Shown in pieces: positions 12,501 to 27,500 of a stretch of 64,000 nt of DNA (its first letter is position 1; each line of letters opens with the position of its first letter). The translations under genes were made by a program, and so were the position numbers. The stretch covers positions 62,001 to 126,000 of the forward strand of contig CM041108.1 of NCBI GenBank assembly GCA_023079485.1, given 5' to 3'. Under the pieces are notes generated by a model. It was given only the letters and a program-made list of their open reading frames with translations, had not been told where the DNA came from and made no database searches. This stretch comes from Archilochus colubris (Eukaryota > Chordata > Aves > Apodiformes > Trochilidae).

Positions 12501-15500
12501 TCCTTTTCCCCATCTGAACTGCAGAGGGAAACCTACACCTTCATTCCAGGACAAGTAACAGGACATCAAGTGTTCTGCTATAAAAAAAAAAAGCCAACCA
12601 TTTCATAGAGGGGCCCCAAGTGAGCCCTCCCATGAATTCTCATCACCTCCATTATCCATTTTACAAATGAAGAAGGGGAGATAATGGCAAATAGACAGAG
12701 CTGCTCTAAGTCACACCCTGAGGTAGAAAGATCGGATGTGCTGTGTAAAGATTAATGTGTTGCTGGGAGTCTGGAGTCTGTAATTGACCCCTGAACATCA
12801 GGGACATGCTAAAAAAACCAAAGAGCTGAAGAGATGCACTTCAAGTTCTTCACTCCACTGTTGCTGTACTTTGCTATTTGTAGCCCCCAACAACCTGACT
12901 GGTCAGATGGCAGCAGGCCAGACCTCTAAACCATGGAAATCAACAGTCTCATTGTTACCTCAAGGGCTACAAGAAGTGTGAAATGTTTTACTGCTCTTTG
13001 GTTAGCTAAACTATCACCTAAAAAACCAGAAAAAGATAATTAAGTGTTGTCTCATTGACTGATAACACTGATCCTGTGCAACAGCTGCATAAACAAATCC
13101 TCCAAAACTTCAAGATGCATATTGAAAGTGTTTTGGCCAAGCAGTTTACCTTAAATTTGCAATTAACCAGTATGAAGAGAACTAGAACAACACAAATTGT
13201 TATTCAGGTTACACTTCTGGACATTGGTTGAAGAATAACAAATGTGACAATTTCTGATGCAGGGTCAATCAGGAAACACTACCCAGAAGCTGGACAAACC
13301 AGGGAAGGTGATGATGTTATGTACCATTTCATTAGATACAGCAAAAACCCAACGAAGCAAAAAACCAAACCAAACCTACCTGCAGCTCCAGCTGAGCAGG
13401 CAGCATTGAGGGAGAGAAAAATACTTAATGTTATGCAATGGACTTTAAAACAGAAGCTTGGACTTCTGCAATAGTCACGCTTCTGTGGGCCACTACAAGG
13501 GCCAGCTCTTCCAGCTACAGCTGACTCTTTACTTAGGCAAAACTCCTTTGAGGTTTTTGCCTCAGGAAACATAAAGTAGATCTTCAAGGTTTACCCTGGA
13601 GTTAATAACTGCCTGAGGGGAGTTAAAGGGCAAAGATAAAACCCACAGATAATCTTGAAGGTGGTTTGTGACCTTTCGTGTTTTCTGGGAGTTGATGAAC
13701 AAGGATGTAACCGTGCACTGCAGAGCCACAGTGAGAATGAAATGCTTTTAGCAGCAGGGAATAATTAGGGCAGAATGGCAACAGGATAAAGATTAGAAGA
13801 GTGAAAAAGGCAAGGAGTAGAGACTTTTTTTAAACCTCTTCTTACTGTTTGTACTCTGTTATACAACTGGTTGCATTTCTTTCAGCACGAAGGATATGAC
13901 TGTGCTTTTCAAATCCTACCCCTGCCAGTTCCTTCCTCTGAGTAAAGCAGTTACCTACACAAAGGACAGTTTAGGATCAGGTCCACATTAAATAAAAAAA
14001 AAAAGCAAACAACAAAGGCAACTTGAAAATGCAGATGTTCCTGGGATCTGCTCATAGATGCTCTGGACGCTGCCAAGAACTGAGTTAAAAACAAATATTC
14101 ACTTTGGCTGCAGAACACAACATTCCTCTAATTTTTTACAAGAATATCTTGACAGGTGAGTGTATCTCCTTTCAATCCTAAGAACATGATAGCCATATTT
14201 AAGGTCTGACCTCCAAGGAAGCTCCACAGGCTCTAAAGCAAATGATGAAAAATTAACTGATCCTGTAAGAACTTAAACCTTGGGGGCACCAGAGATCAGT
14301 GCCCCATGAAAGCACTCAGTGTACCACTGCCAAGGTTCAAACCTTGCAAAGCTAAACCTCTGAAATCAAGGCTTAAACCTTGGAAAAATGCAAGTAATTC
14401 ACAAAGAATTACTGTTCTTATGACAACTGAACCCTAGGTAACTAGAGCTACATTGGACTCATATCATAATCACAAGTCCAGACTTCTTCTCCCTCACCTT
14501 TGGAAGTGAATGATGCAAACATCTCAAAACCAAAAGTTTGCTTATGTGAAGTGCTTGTTATGAGAAGAAGGTGCAGTGAGGAACTGAGCTGAATGGGTGC
14601 TCAGAGTGTGCTAGAGCTTGCTGTGATTTTTCAATGCTTAAAAAAAAATCCTTGCTGGTTTCCTCTTATCTGGATGCTCCCAGCCTGACACAAGATGGAA
14701 AGGTGCTGCCCAACCATCCGTCTGCCATTCTGCCAGTGCCCCTCTCCTGAAACATCTCCAGGACTCTGCTGGACACCAGCTGTCAAATGCATGGGATGTT
14801 AAGGAGATTTGGAGACACAAACATGTCACCAAGGACTAAACCACCACTGCACTCCTCTCAGCTGTCACCTGCTTGTCAGGAATTTCCAGAGAACAGAAGC
14901 AAAATCAGAAGACAGGGAAATAATTTCAGCATTTCTATTTCTTACTAAACTATTTGAGAATAACTTAAGTTCACCTCTTGTGTGGGCAACACTTTCTTTT
15001 GCCATCACATCCAGGGCTCTTCTTTTGAGTGAGGAAGCTGTGCCATGCCACAGGCAATGCTCCTTCCTGCCAAAAACTCAGCATCTTTGTGCACTGTGAT
15101 GCCCTTTTCAAAGCACTCAGTAAAAATCACCCAAGCTTTAACATAGGAAAAATCAAATTACTGGTAGGAACTTGTCATTCAGAGAGTGCAAGCATTTTAT
15201 ATGGCTAAACCCTCTGTGGTCTTAAAGGGTCCAAGCCAACTTCTTCTTTCAAGACAGGCCGCTGCATTTATGGGGTAATCACTGCTGGGCTTGCATATAT
15301 TGCTGTAAACAGAGAGCAACATTTGGCTCAAAATCTTCCTATATGGAACAGTTATTCAACTCTTTCCTAATCCTGTCTCAATTCCCTAAAAATGAAGTCT
15401 TACCCTGACCGCAGCTGTTCCCTTCTGTAATCAAAATTTTACACATGGAATAAAAAGAAAAAAAGATTTTAGGCTAAATAAACCAATCTCACGGTTACAT

Positions 15501-18500
15501 GGCCTGAAGGATTATTTGCTTGAATCATTTCCCTCCCACACAGAGGGGAGAAAAAACAGCTCACCCTGTAGACACAAAGCTCAGGCTCAAAGCATTTGCT
15601 GTTGGTACAGAAAGCTCTTAGCACAGGTTTACATCTCCAAGACAGGCAGGTTTTCTACCCCAAGAAAGGATTTTATCACTAAATATCATCATCATCATCA
15701 TCAACTCAGTGAATCTAAACTGAGGTCCTGGTTTCTTTTTGGCAACTGTTTGCAAGGCAAGAGTTCTGAGAGGCACAGATGGTGCTGTGAACAAGTCATT
15801 AGTCTGTGCCACAATCCCAGGATTCAGCCGGCTGTTTGAAGCACTGCTGCTTGCCAGCTTGGAGGAACTGTGTTTCCATGGAAGGATTACTGTGCTGGCA
15901 TTGACTCAGCTCCAATCAGTGACCAGTTCCCACTAGCATCTCATGAGATACCAATTCCTTCCCTGAGATTTCTCCCCCTCTCAGAAAAACCTCTAGGAAC
16001 GAGACCTGTCCACGCAGGATTTGGAAACGGATACCACCAGCTTTGTCCTGGCGAGGCAGGTCCAACCTTCTCTGGGTGACAGCAGATGAAGTGGCTGAGA
16101 GAAGACATGAGCCACCATCCTCTTTTGCTTACCCTGATCCTCTTGGCTCTCCTCATGTCATCTGCTGTCATGGTGCTCTGGGGAGGCACCGTGCTCTCCT
16201 CCTGCTGCTGGGGTTGGATTTGGAGGGGGTGGTTTTCCGACGGCTGCTCCAGTGCAGACTGTGTCTCGGAGGGCACTGGAGTCTGTTCCTGCTGCTCCAA
16301 CCCGTTGAGGGTGGCTTGGCCAGCAGCCTCATCAAACTGCCCCTTGCTGGAAAAATGCAGCAAGTCCTGAAATTGCAAACCACACAGCCAGTGATTACTC
16401 CCCCCACCCACTGAGAAGTGCTTTGATAACACTCAGCAGACAGCAGGATTTCTAAACGGAGCATCAAAAAGTGGAAACAAAATGTTCCTCCTCTGATCCT
16501 TCCACCCCTGCTGTGTCCCACTGAGCCTCCCAGCAGATCACCTCCACCTGCAGCAACAATGTGCAGAGAAGCAGTGAATCTGTGCTGCAGGGAGGTGCCT
16601 TTTGGCCATAGTGTTGTCTGAAGGGACACGAGACAATTTAAATAACCCAAACAAGTTGTTCTGCACTCCTGTCTCTCTCTGCTCTGACCAGAGATGATCT
16701 AAGTTGGCCTGGGTGAAATCTGATGCCTGAATGGACTGGCACAGAGCAGGGAAAGCAGAGAATTCATCTCCTTGAAACTGTTGTCACTTTGAAACATTAT
16801 CATGTGTTGTGATGCAGTTGTCTCCTCCCTTCAATGAACTAGATGGAGTGCTGAGCTGGAGAGTGACAAATGAGATCATTACACTGTGCACTGTGTGTTT
16901 TGCTATCCAGTTTCCAAGCTCTGCATACTCTCATCTACCCAGCTGCATACATCACTTATATTTATCACACAAAGCTGTTTTCCTCCTTTTTTGCCATTAG
17001 CATAAAAGAGAGGGCAGGGTGTTGGGAGTAGGATGCCAAAAATCTACATTATTGCTGTATGAATTCCAGTAACTCCTCTGGGATGGAATCCTCTTGGATT
17101 ACAAGAGGGAAAAAAACATAGATCCTTCCCTTGACACCACTTAATGGAACTAAGGAAATTTAAAAGCACAAAGTCGGAAACAGAGTGCCAAAAGTATATC
17201 AGCTCAAGGCTGGTACTGTCAAAGGACAAAAGCAGGTGTGGGAGAAATAACAGTGAGGTGCCAGGAGTGCAGCTGTTATAAAGCATGAATTCTAACCCAG
17301 ACAGACACTTAGCAGAGCAATTTACCAGTGAAATGTCCAGTTGTGGTCTAGGTGGCAAGTTCCCATGCTTGCTGACACTAAACTGTGCTCACAGCCTCCT
17401 GGGTCTCAAGTTCTCAGGCAGGTGAACTCCTGCCCTGCCTCTCCAGAGTTAAGAGTCTGGGAAGAGCAATATGCTTGCTTGTCCAAATGAAGCTGGCTCG
17501 TGTCACATCAGCTTGCAAAGAGGGTGAACTCCCAACCATCTGCACTTAATGCAACATTTAAGGCAATTCTGCAAGCTCAGAAAATGAGCAGCAGGCCTTC
17601 ACAGGAAGCACACAACATTCCCTCCCTCTGAGTCACCACTGAACTGTGACCCAAGGAGATGCCAGAAAAAAAATTATCACTCCACTTATCAGCTTTCAGC
17701 TAAGTCATAAAACAGAGCCACTGATCCCTTGTGACACCCTCTGTGAAAGGAGCTGGTGGTAGCACAAGCGTGGTCAGCAGCAGAGAATTTAGCATTTTAC
17801 TTCACTAAATGCATTACACAAGGTCCCTCCAGAATATAACCAAGAGCTATGAGCAAAAGATCATTTTGCACTAATGCCTACAGGAGATCCTTTTGTTAAT
17901 ATTAAACCATCATAAAGAATCATAGCTCAAACTGATTTAATTCTACCAGCAACAGTTATAAGAGCAGTCTCTGACCTCACATTCCAGAAAGGACAACTAT
18001 GAACCTAAATTCCCATTACAGTTTTACTGTCTAATTAGTTTTGTGATGCTACTAAACTGCTGCAATAATCTATCTCCTTGCTAAGTGCTTTGGGATGAAA
18101 GCTGCTGTAGAAATGCAAGTTATTTCAGAGTTTTTCTAGAAGCCAAGTAGCATACCTCCCTGGCCAAAAAATCACTGCTAGAAAATCAAGAATCACTTGA
18201 GTATAAATCCAAAGCACACCCTCACTTTGCACTGATGCTCCAAATGCTTCTAGTCAAGAGTTTTCATCCCACATGGTATTCTGGTATTCTTTTTCCCCTC
18301 CTCCTCATTCCCCATAATATACCTGTGTCCCTTCTTCACATTTTTCCCCATTTTCACTGGTTACTTCCAGACGTATGAATTTGGGAGGGCGCCCCGGGCG
18401 TCTCCCTGGTCCAAACCTCCTCTTCCCTCGCCCACGACCTCGGCCTCTGGCTCTGCAGAACACATAGTGCTCCAGGTTAGAGACAAAAAAAAAAAAAAAA

Positions 18501-21500
18501 AAAAAAAAGATGGATTTGGAATCTCCACTTATTTTATGCATTCTTTCTTTCTCTGTAGCACTGTTTGTTCAACTCAGTAACAATGGCCTGCAGTAAATAA
18601 TAAAACCTGAAGAAATCCTGCCAGGAAAAAAAATAGGGTGCTGGCTGGTGTCTGAGAAATCAAAGTCCTGAACACATTAAAATTTATGTCAGTAATTATG
18701 GGGCTGAGAGGACCACTGGCTTCTAGCAAGTCCTCTGCCATGGCAACTCCCCTACCTCCAACACCCAAGTGTGCTGGAAATCATTTTCAGCACGATGGAA
18801 CAAATGCTCAAGGAAACCAATTTAAAACCAGAAGCTGTAACAAGCCTCCCCAAAAAAGACACTTAGCTTTGATGTCAGGCAGTCAACTGACAAGAAAACA
18901 GCAGCCTAAGTGGCACCAGGGTCTTGTTTGTGCTCTCTGATGGATGTGTGTAGGTTCAGTTTTTAAGGGGTCAGGGTGAACTATCTTGCCAGCCCTAGAA
19001 GTCTTGCTCTCCAAGCTCTGTATCTGCACACATCTGAGGAGCACCAGTGTTTCAATACTGTGGTATTAAAATCTTGCCATTTTTTAAGTCGTTGGCAAAC
19101 AATAAACCAAACCAAAAGTCTCACCAGTTTCAATGGGGTATTTATTTCCCTCAAGCTACTTCTCTGGACATGTCTTTTACAACGTGGTGCCATATTCTTA
19201 CCTTCTGGTGTTGAGCCACCCTCTCATGGGTACACAGGTTGATCAGTAAGATCTGTAGGGTGAAGACCCTGCCTCCTGCAAGTTTGAGGAAGGCCTGTAG
19301 TGACACACGGACAAAACTAAAGCTTCCAGTACCTGCTGAAGAAGTCCAGCTTCTCATCGTGGGAGTTGAGGTGCTGCTGGAGCTGCTCTGAGCTCATGAA
19401 ACGCCGGTTGCACTCGTAACAGGGCCAGTTCTTCTCCTGCTCTCTGAGAACTGTGTGCAAGTAGGAATGTCAGGAACAGCATTTCAGTCACCACCAATTA
19501 AACACCCCATTTCCCCCACTCCTCAAGCTTTTCTGTCCTCTGTGGGCCATATTTCTCTCCCTTGGAGGTTGGACAGACTGCAGACTCCCCAGCACTACTC
19601 TGTTTAGTTTTGCTTTCACCCCCTCCACACTGTGGCACGACTGGAGCTCATCACAGGAAAACAAAAAGATCTCTGGGGACAATACCCATGGAGTACTCAC
19701 ACTGCTTCAGCTTCAGGGAGATTTTAAAACATACCCTTGCATGGAAGAGCCCCTGTGGGATTGTGTCTCTGGCATAAATTACAGGAGGACAAGAGAATCC
19801 TCCCAATCTAAAGCAATTGCACATCAGTTTATTACAGATTCCATTTTTACCTTTATTACATCAGGTATAGACACACACCTCCTTCCAGCAGCAACTTACT
19901 GCTTCCCAGAAACGGAGGCAGATGGTTAAATTATTGTTAAATTGTCCAAGTTAGCAGAAACAAGTCTCAGTAACACAACCTAGATCTGCTTTAACTTAGC
20001 ACAGCAGAAATTTGGGAGCACTGAATAGGCCCAAAACTTAAGTGCAACACCCTACCACCACCCCACTGCAAAAAAACAGAGCAGAAGAGGCCAAGTTACC
20101 TTTCCTTTCCTCCTCAGATATGTCATGGATCTTCTGGTTCACAAACTCTGCATAAGAGGCAGCATACCACACCTGCAGCAGGAATACAAGGTAACAGAAC
20201 CCTTAGATGGAACCAGAACTAAGGGGAATTCACTCAAAAATGGTTTTTAAGCAATATATTTCCTCCACTTGCCTCAACCACTGACTTTCATTGCTCTTTT
20301 CATCCTCAATAATAAAGTCTGATGAGATCAATATGCCCCCACTGAGGAATAAAGGAGCTTTGCTCAGAAAGCATATCCATTTAATTTTAAGGTATAGCTT
20401 CCTAATATGAATGTTAATCTCACACATGGCTACCAGCAGCTCTAAAGGAAAGGAGATTAATCTCCTTCAACCCAACCGTATGATTGTGAAGGACACGTGT
20501 CAGCAGAGTGCTGCTACTTGTTGGACCAAAATAAATGGTTTTGAACTCAGGGGATTTGCCATTTCTTTCCTGCTCTCTTTACAACAGGCAACACCCTCCA
20601 CAAAAACTCATTTAAAATGTTTCTGAACTTCTGAAGAAGTGGAGCAACCTGGACCTGCTTCCCAAAACAAAGAGCTGCCAGGCTGCAGCATTCTGGGCTC
20701 ACTTTCATTATAGGAGAATTTTAGGAAGCCTTCAGCAGAACCACAGGAGGCACAAAGTTGACTGGAGCCTAAAATCAGATGCCCACATTTCACTGAGAAT
20801 TCTTGCGTGATTTCTCATTTTAATCTTATTTTAAAGGTTCAATTTTATAAAAAGATTTCTTAAAAAGAGGCACAAACAGATCTGCAGCATGAAAACTCTG
20901 GGCAAGTTTAAAATTGTAACAGGCCACATCTTTAACTCTTCCAAAGAGTCACTAACAGGAACATGTTACTTGGAAAAGATCTCACTAGGTGGACAAGGAG
21001 AACTCCTGGACTACTCACCTGTCACACAATCTAGAAGTTCTCAGTTTTAATTGATGCTCCTTGCCCAATCTGTAGACAAAATTCTTATGAATGCCCTACA
21101 TGCATTTGGGGAAGAAAACTCTTTACAGAGCCTAGATAATTCAATTATCAAGCCAATGTTACTCCAAAAAGAAAAAAACTACTAAAAGCTGAAGCAAGAG
21201 AGATGGTGCTTCTATAGGCAGGTCTGTCCAGATTTAAAGTCTAATTTCAAATTGATTGAAAACATTTTGAGAAAATGATGTTTGGTTACAGTTAAAACTG
21301 ATGAACAAGGTTTCTAGTGATTCAGTTTAAACAAATGAAAGGACCGATTCCAGAGAACCCAAAAATCCTACTCCTAATAATCTGCAAGAAGTGTATAAGA
21401 AGGCTTTTGCCCTGGTTTAGTTAAGTGTGGTTAAAACCTTTTTTTTGTTGTTGTTAAATGCTTGAAATTTACATGCAGGAAGATACTTGAAGAACAAACA

Positions 21501-24500
21501 ATTTCCTGTTTCTTGGTTATCCCCAGCTCCCCCAAAGTTGCTGAAAACAAAGGCCATCTCAGCCAGCCACTGCTGCTTTGAGCTCAAAGTAATCAATACA
21601 TTTTTTTGAGGAAACAAAAAGTAACTCACAGGGAAGTCACAATATCCTTTATCATTTTCCACATGCAAAGTTTCAAAAGTTCCAGGAAAGCCAGGTAAAG
21701 TGAGAGACCACATTCACTTAAGGCACCAGAAAACAAGTCAAAGGCACACAGGACTAACTGGAAAGGGCATCCAGAACTAAAAAGAATAAGACTGCTGCAA
21801 TAAAAATTAGATTGCATCAGCAAAATACATGCAGTGTAAAGCATGACAGTGACAGTCAAACAACTACATACTCTTATTTTAACACTTCCTCATTATATAC
21901 CTGACTCAAAGCTTATTTAAAATTCCCTGCTTTACTGACCTCAGTGACATCTGATTCAGGTCATCATGTGTGGTTTTTTTATCAGAATAAAAAAAAATGC
22001 CTTCAAGCTATTTCCAGCAATCATTTCTGGCACTTGGAGATGGACCCATTGGGTGGCAACTCCAAGATTTGATTTCATGAGCAGAAAAACAAGTCACAGA
22101 ACACGAGCAATGCCATACCTTGAGTTCCTGCTTGGGCTCCACGTTTTTAATGGTTGTGTAATAAATATGGTGGCCATACTGATAGGCTACCAGGTTCTGC
22201 TCCAAATGGTTCTGAGCTGGACGCACAAACATCATCCAGTTACAAAGAGCCTCACTGGAAAGTTCAAACCACAGGTCCTCTTGCAAATCTCTGTCTTTTC
22301 TGTCACCCTTATCAAGGGAAACCTGTAGCAAAAGCCAATTACATGAGACTGTAACTGCCTGGAATGAGTTTCTGAATTTATTCTACACTTTTACATCAGG
22401 ATAGCAATGAAGGCAAAGCTAATTTTCTCTCTTGGCTTCCAGAATCAGGCAGCACTTAGAAAAATAGTTAAAAGCAGGTAGATTTAACTAGGGAGACCCA
22501 CTTCTTCATTTCCTGACTTGTAACATTGCATCAGGCTGGTCACAACTTCCATGGCAGCTACTGGCCAGTGCTGGACCTTATCTCCAGCAAATAAAGGCCC
22601 AATCCCTGTAATGAAACCAGCAAATAAATGGATAACAGTCAAATCTGTTAAGCCTCTGACCAACATCTTGGCTTGAGGAAAGGGAGAGAAACCTCTCCCC
22701 TGTATTTTGTGGGGGAGAGGAGGGAAAGGGGAAGAAAAGTATTTTTAACTTAAGTTACAGCATGACACAATAACGGCTGCAAAACATCCTCAGTTGGGGG
22801 GGGGGGCTGCTATTTTTACGTCCAGCTGCTGTTTCAGCCCATGTGAGAGTGATTCACAGCACTTCATGTTAAGCCCTATGCATCATGATACCAGAATATT
22901 CACCACTACCATTGTGTCTCCCTGAAGAAGAGCAGATTTCAAGCCATCTGGGTATTCTGGAGTTACATCTGGAGACACAAGTATGACAAGAACATCTCCA
23001 GAGAAGTCACTCAAGGCAGAGCCCCAAAGGCATGGAAAAACAAAACAACACAAAGCTTAAGGACACATTGATCCTCTCTCTTTCATGCACACCCCCCTCT
23101 TACCTTCAGATGGATGTAGCAGTCTTTGAGCTCAGCCTGTCTAACCAGGGGCCCTTCCACAGGTCCGAACTGCGTGCGCTTTGGGATGCGCCTTTTGGAG
23201 AAGACCCCTCCCAAAAATCTGTCTATGTAGAGCACCAAGGGGAGGCTGGCCCTTGCCCTGGTCAGCACAGGCCTGTTTGGGATGGGATGCAAAGGTCCAT
23301 GCTTTGGACACACGGAGGGATGTGCGTTATTGCACTCTTCACACCCTGCAACACAAAGTCAGAGGGGACAGGGCTGTCAGGCAGCCATCACACAGCAGCT
23401 CAGAGCAGTCTCTCTCTAAACACCTTTGGGGAACACTGATTCCAATAATCTATCTACATTTTAAAACATGAAGGGAGAGCAGCCTCCTACACCATGAAGA
23501 ACAAAGCAGCTCAGAGACCCCACCTAAGACAGAATCTCGTTTTTTTAGCTCAAGTCTGAATGATTTGGTATAAAGAGGTTTAATAATTCCTGCTAAAATC
23601 TGAAGGATTTTTCCACTTAGAAGGGACGGGGGAAGAAAATCAACTGGAAAAGGGAGGGGAAAGAAAAAATGGGAAGGCAACTAAGAGACAAGATGCTACT
23701 TCATATGCTTACATAAATCATTGGGATCAAAGGGTCGAGGTGGATCTGGATCCCATTCATCCATGTCAGTGTCTTCCCCTTCTTCGTCCTCATCTTCATC
23801 CTCATCATCTTCCTCTTTTGGTTCCATCCTTCCCATTTGATTCTGCAGAGGTGCTAGTGGGTCAGAACCATCCACTGCCTCCATAGGAGGTAAGACCTGG
23901 TTATGCAGTGGTAATGATGCCTGAGGAGAGAATTCCCAACAACTGATCAGAGTTGACTCACAAGGACAAAGAGCCTGACGAGGATGAGCAATGATAGCTC
24001 CTGCTAGTCTACCCTTTCTGCTTCTTCTGGTCATGAAAAGAAGGACAAGGGAAAGTGAAGTGACATGATAAACGACTGCTGAGGGATGGTTTGCATCACT
24101 GCTGCTGACAGCCTCACACAGGACAGCTCTGTGTCACCTTCTACCTCTGCCCCATCAAGGACTGACTTCTCAGGAGAGAAGAAACTGATCAGAAAAGTTC
24201 TGGACCCTCACAGAAGGTCTGTAACAAAACCCAAGCTTTGCAGAAATTATCTAGAGCCCTAAGCTGTATTTTAACTTCTTCTGTATAAGTGAGAGAACCC
24301 TGCACTCTGGCACATGATTTTTTCTCAAGACAGGGGCTAGAGACAAACTATCAAATATGGAGACATGGAAGACTGTTGAGGGCCTGGTGTTTTTAATTTT
24401 CAAGTCAATCCCTTTCTTTCCCTACAAAAGAACCCAAACAAAAACCCACAAAACCCAACCAAAAACTAATTGAAGGGCATGGCAGAAAACACCCCATCAC

Positions 24501-27500
24501 CCTGTAAAAAAAAAAAGCTGCCTGAAAAGCCTGGCAAGAAAACCCGGGGGATGTCATCAGTCCTTTGTGACAGTGTTACACCTCCTGTCAACTTTGCTTT
24601 TCAAAGCTGAGAGGAGCATTTTAAGAGTGGCTGCTCAAGACAGAGCAGGAATAGGTTTCTGTAGAATAGGTTTGTCAGTGGATGTGATCTCTCCCTCAAA
24701 AAAAATAAAATAAAATTAAAACCCCCCAAAAAAACAGAACAAAAACCAAACAACCCCACACGTGAGAAGATGAAGGACAGTACAGATCTGTGCCGCAGCT
24801 CTCACCTCTCCTCCCAACACCCCTCAGACATTTTTTCACCACCTGAGACAATGGAGCAATGAAAGAGTGTGCTGGTACATGGAAAAGAAAAGGGTGCCTG
24901 GCACAACTTACTCTATCTGCTTGTGGCCCCTGCTCCAGAGCCATTTGCTGGGGGGATTCGGCAACGTTGCCGAGCACGGAGAGGTTGGTGGGATTCATGC
25001 TCTGAGCAGCAGCAGGCAAGAGCACAGTGACCTAAAATTATAGGCACTCATTTTAGCACTGCATCATTTCCACCACTCACTGACACACAGGCAGGGCCCT
25101 GCATGTAAAACTCCCTGGAGTCCTAAAACGGGGCAAAAATTGTTGTGTTTTAAGGATTTTTGGGTGTTTTGTTTTGTTTTAAGTAGGGAGAAGGGGCATG
25201 GGCAAATGCTGCAGCCCCAGTAAAAAAAGGGAAAGGCTTCTAAACTGGGTCCAGATTTTTTGGCTTTCCTGTCTCCCACTCTGGCTATTAATTAAGAAGA
25301 TGCACGAAGAAGAGATGTGAGGATCTCTTTAGCTCTTGGTAAAATCAGTTATTTGGGGTCTCTTTCTCTTCTATATCCACGTTTACCTTTTTCCTTAAAA
25401 AAAAAAAAAGTAAAGAAGGGTAAAAGCATCTCCTCGTTCTGTCCATCTCTTTTTCTCAAGCCAACCAAGACACATTATGAAAAGAAGATGGTGCATTGAC
25501 CTCACTGGAAGGTCAGGCACTCAAGTTATTTTTTCTTTACATTATTTGGTCAGACTACACACTTTTGGTTGTTTTCATAGTCATTTTTTGTGCAGTAACA
25601 AGAAAATAAACTCATATTACCATACTGCTCCCATCCAAAGCAGAATTAAGATCCTACAGATCACCTTTCCTGTCTTTGGTTTCCTGCTTATCTGTACAGG
25701 AACTGGCACTGTTATCCTGCATGACTTTTCATCCTTCTCTACAGCTGACATCAAGTGGCTTCCAGTTTGTGCCTCTGACTATTAAACAGCTTTTATGCTA
25801 AAATTAAATCTCCTGCCCCACTGCAGAGTGTTTAATAAATATCAGATAAAACTGAGAACAGCAAATTGTGCCAACAGTGAAGGAGCAGGCGAGGAAACAC
25901 ACAACAAAAGCAGACAGACAGACCCGAGGCTTCACATCTAGTTGTTTCATTGAAAGAATAATCCATGAAATTGCTCAAAAACTCCAGCAAATAAGACTTG
26001 AGGGAACATATGACAGAGAGGAGGAAATGGCCAAGATGACAGCTGAACCAAGCTGTCTGGTATTGGCATTTCTGATGCCAAGTGGCAGCAGCAAAAGCAT
26101 CATTATGCCATGGCACACCTCCAGGTCTGCCAGCAATGAGAGGTTCACACACACTTGGGTCTATTTGTACCTCAAAATGAGGTATTTCCTACCACTAATC
26201 ACACTTCCAACAGAACCTTGCTTCCACTACCATGTCAGGCACTGGGAGGGACACAGGTATTATTTCTCAACCCATTTCTATTTATTTTTAAGATAAAAAG
26301 AGCTTTAATTACTATTTTCACTTCTGTTGTCAGTTCAGAGATGTCCCTCAGGAAATGCTGATGGAAAAACACCTGGGAAGGTGTTTTACATCCCTACTGA
26401 GGGAGCAACCATTCAGGAGCAAGCAGGAATCTGCTGGGATTGCTGGCAGACAGGGTGGGAAGGGAGGATGGGCTGAGGACACAGACAAATGCTCCTGCTC
26501 TTGATCCTCAGAGTGGGAGAGGAACAGCACCCCAGCACTGCACAAGAAATCTCTATTTTTAATTAGAGCATGTATCTGTTAAATGAGCTTTAAAACAACT
26601 GGGTAGGATTTTGGGGGCTTCTTCATGCAGAGAAACTGATGTGGCAAAAATCCACTCCAGAGAACTGGGGGAAAACACATAACACCTTTACTGTCAGATT
26701 GTTCCCTGCCTGTGCCTCAACAGCTCAGGTCTTTTAGCATGAAGAAAAGATTTTCAGTGCACAATCAACCCTTCCCTATGCCCCAAGACTGTCAATTCCA
26801 CGTTTTAATGACAGCATTAGTAATGATTCAGATCTAACACATCAATTCACACCCTCACCAGAGCAGCAGTGATTTTGAGACTCTCTGACAAGCAGAGAAT
26901 TCAAACTAGAGCTGTAGATCTGGAACCACCTACACCTGGTTACCCCAAGGCAGTCCCGAAAGACACCACTGGAAGTTAACAACAAAACCTTTGCATCCAT
27001 GACAGCTGAAAGAAGTCACCCAAACTTTGCGACAACGGGCTCTGATTTTGTTCTGTTCCTCACTCACTTCATGCTGGCAAGCACATCAGACCTGGGGTGC
27101 CCTGGTAAGGTAAGGGAGCCAGTAATTGAACTTCTGCAGGTTTTACAATTTATTTCCTGTGAAGTTTCTGGTAAAATGAGAAATTGATCCAGAATTTCTA
27201 TCCTTTGAGAGCCTTTTATGAATTTAAAGGCATTTGGAACTTTCCAGATTTATATTTTAAAAAAGTCAGCTTGCTGATTTATTTAAAGGAGCACTTTTGC
27301 AAGATTTCTCATTTTATCTGAGGCAAAAAATCAGTATTTTGTTGAACATGAATAAAAAAAATAAATAAACTCTTCACTTTTCATTGCCATTCATTCACAA
27401 GCTAGCTGAGACAATAGTGTCTATGCTCCTGATGACTGGGATGACAGTAAATGACTGAAAGCTGCCAGTTGACAAATCCAGAGTTTGTCATGCTGTAGCA

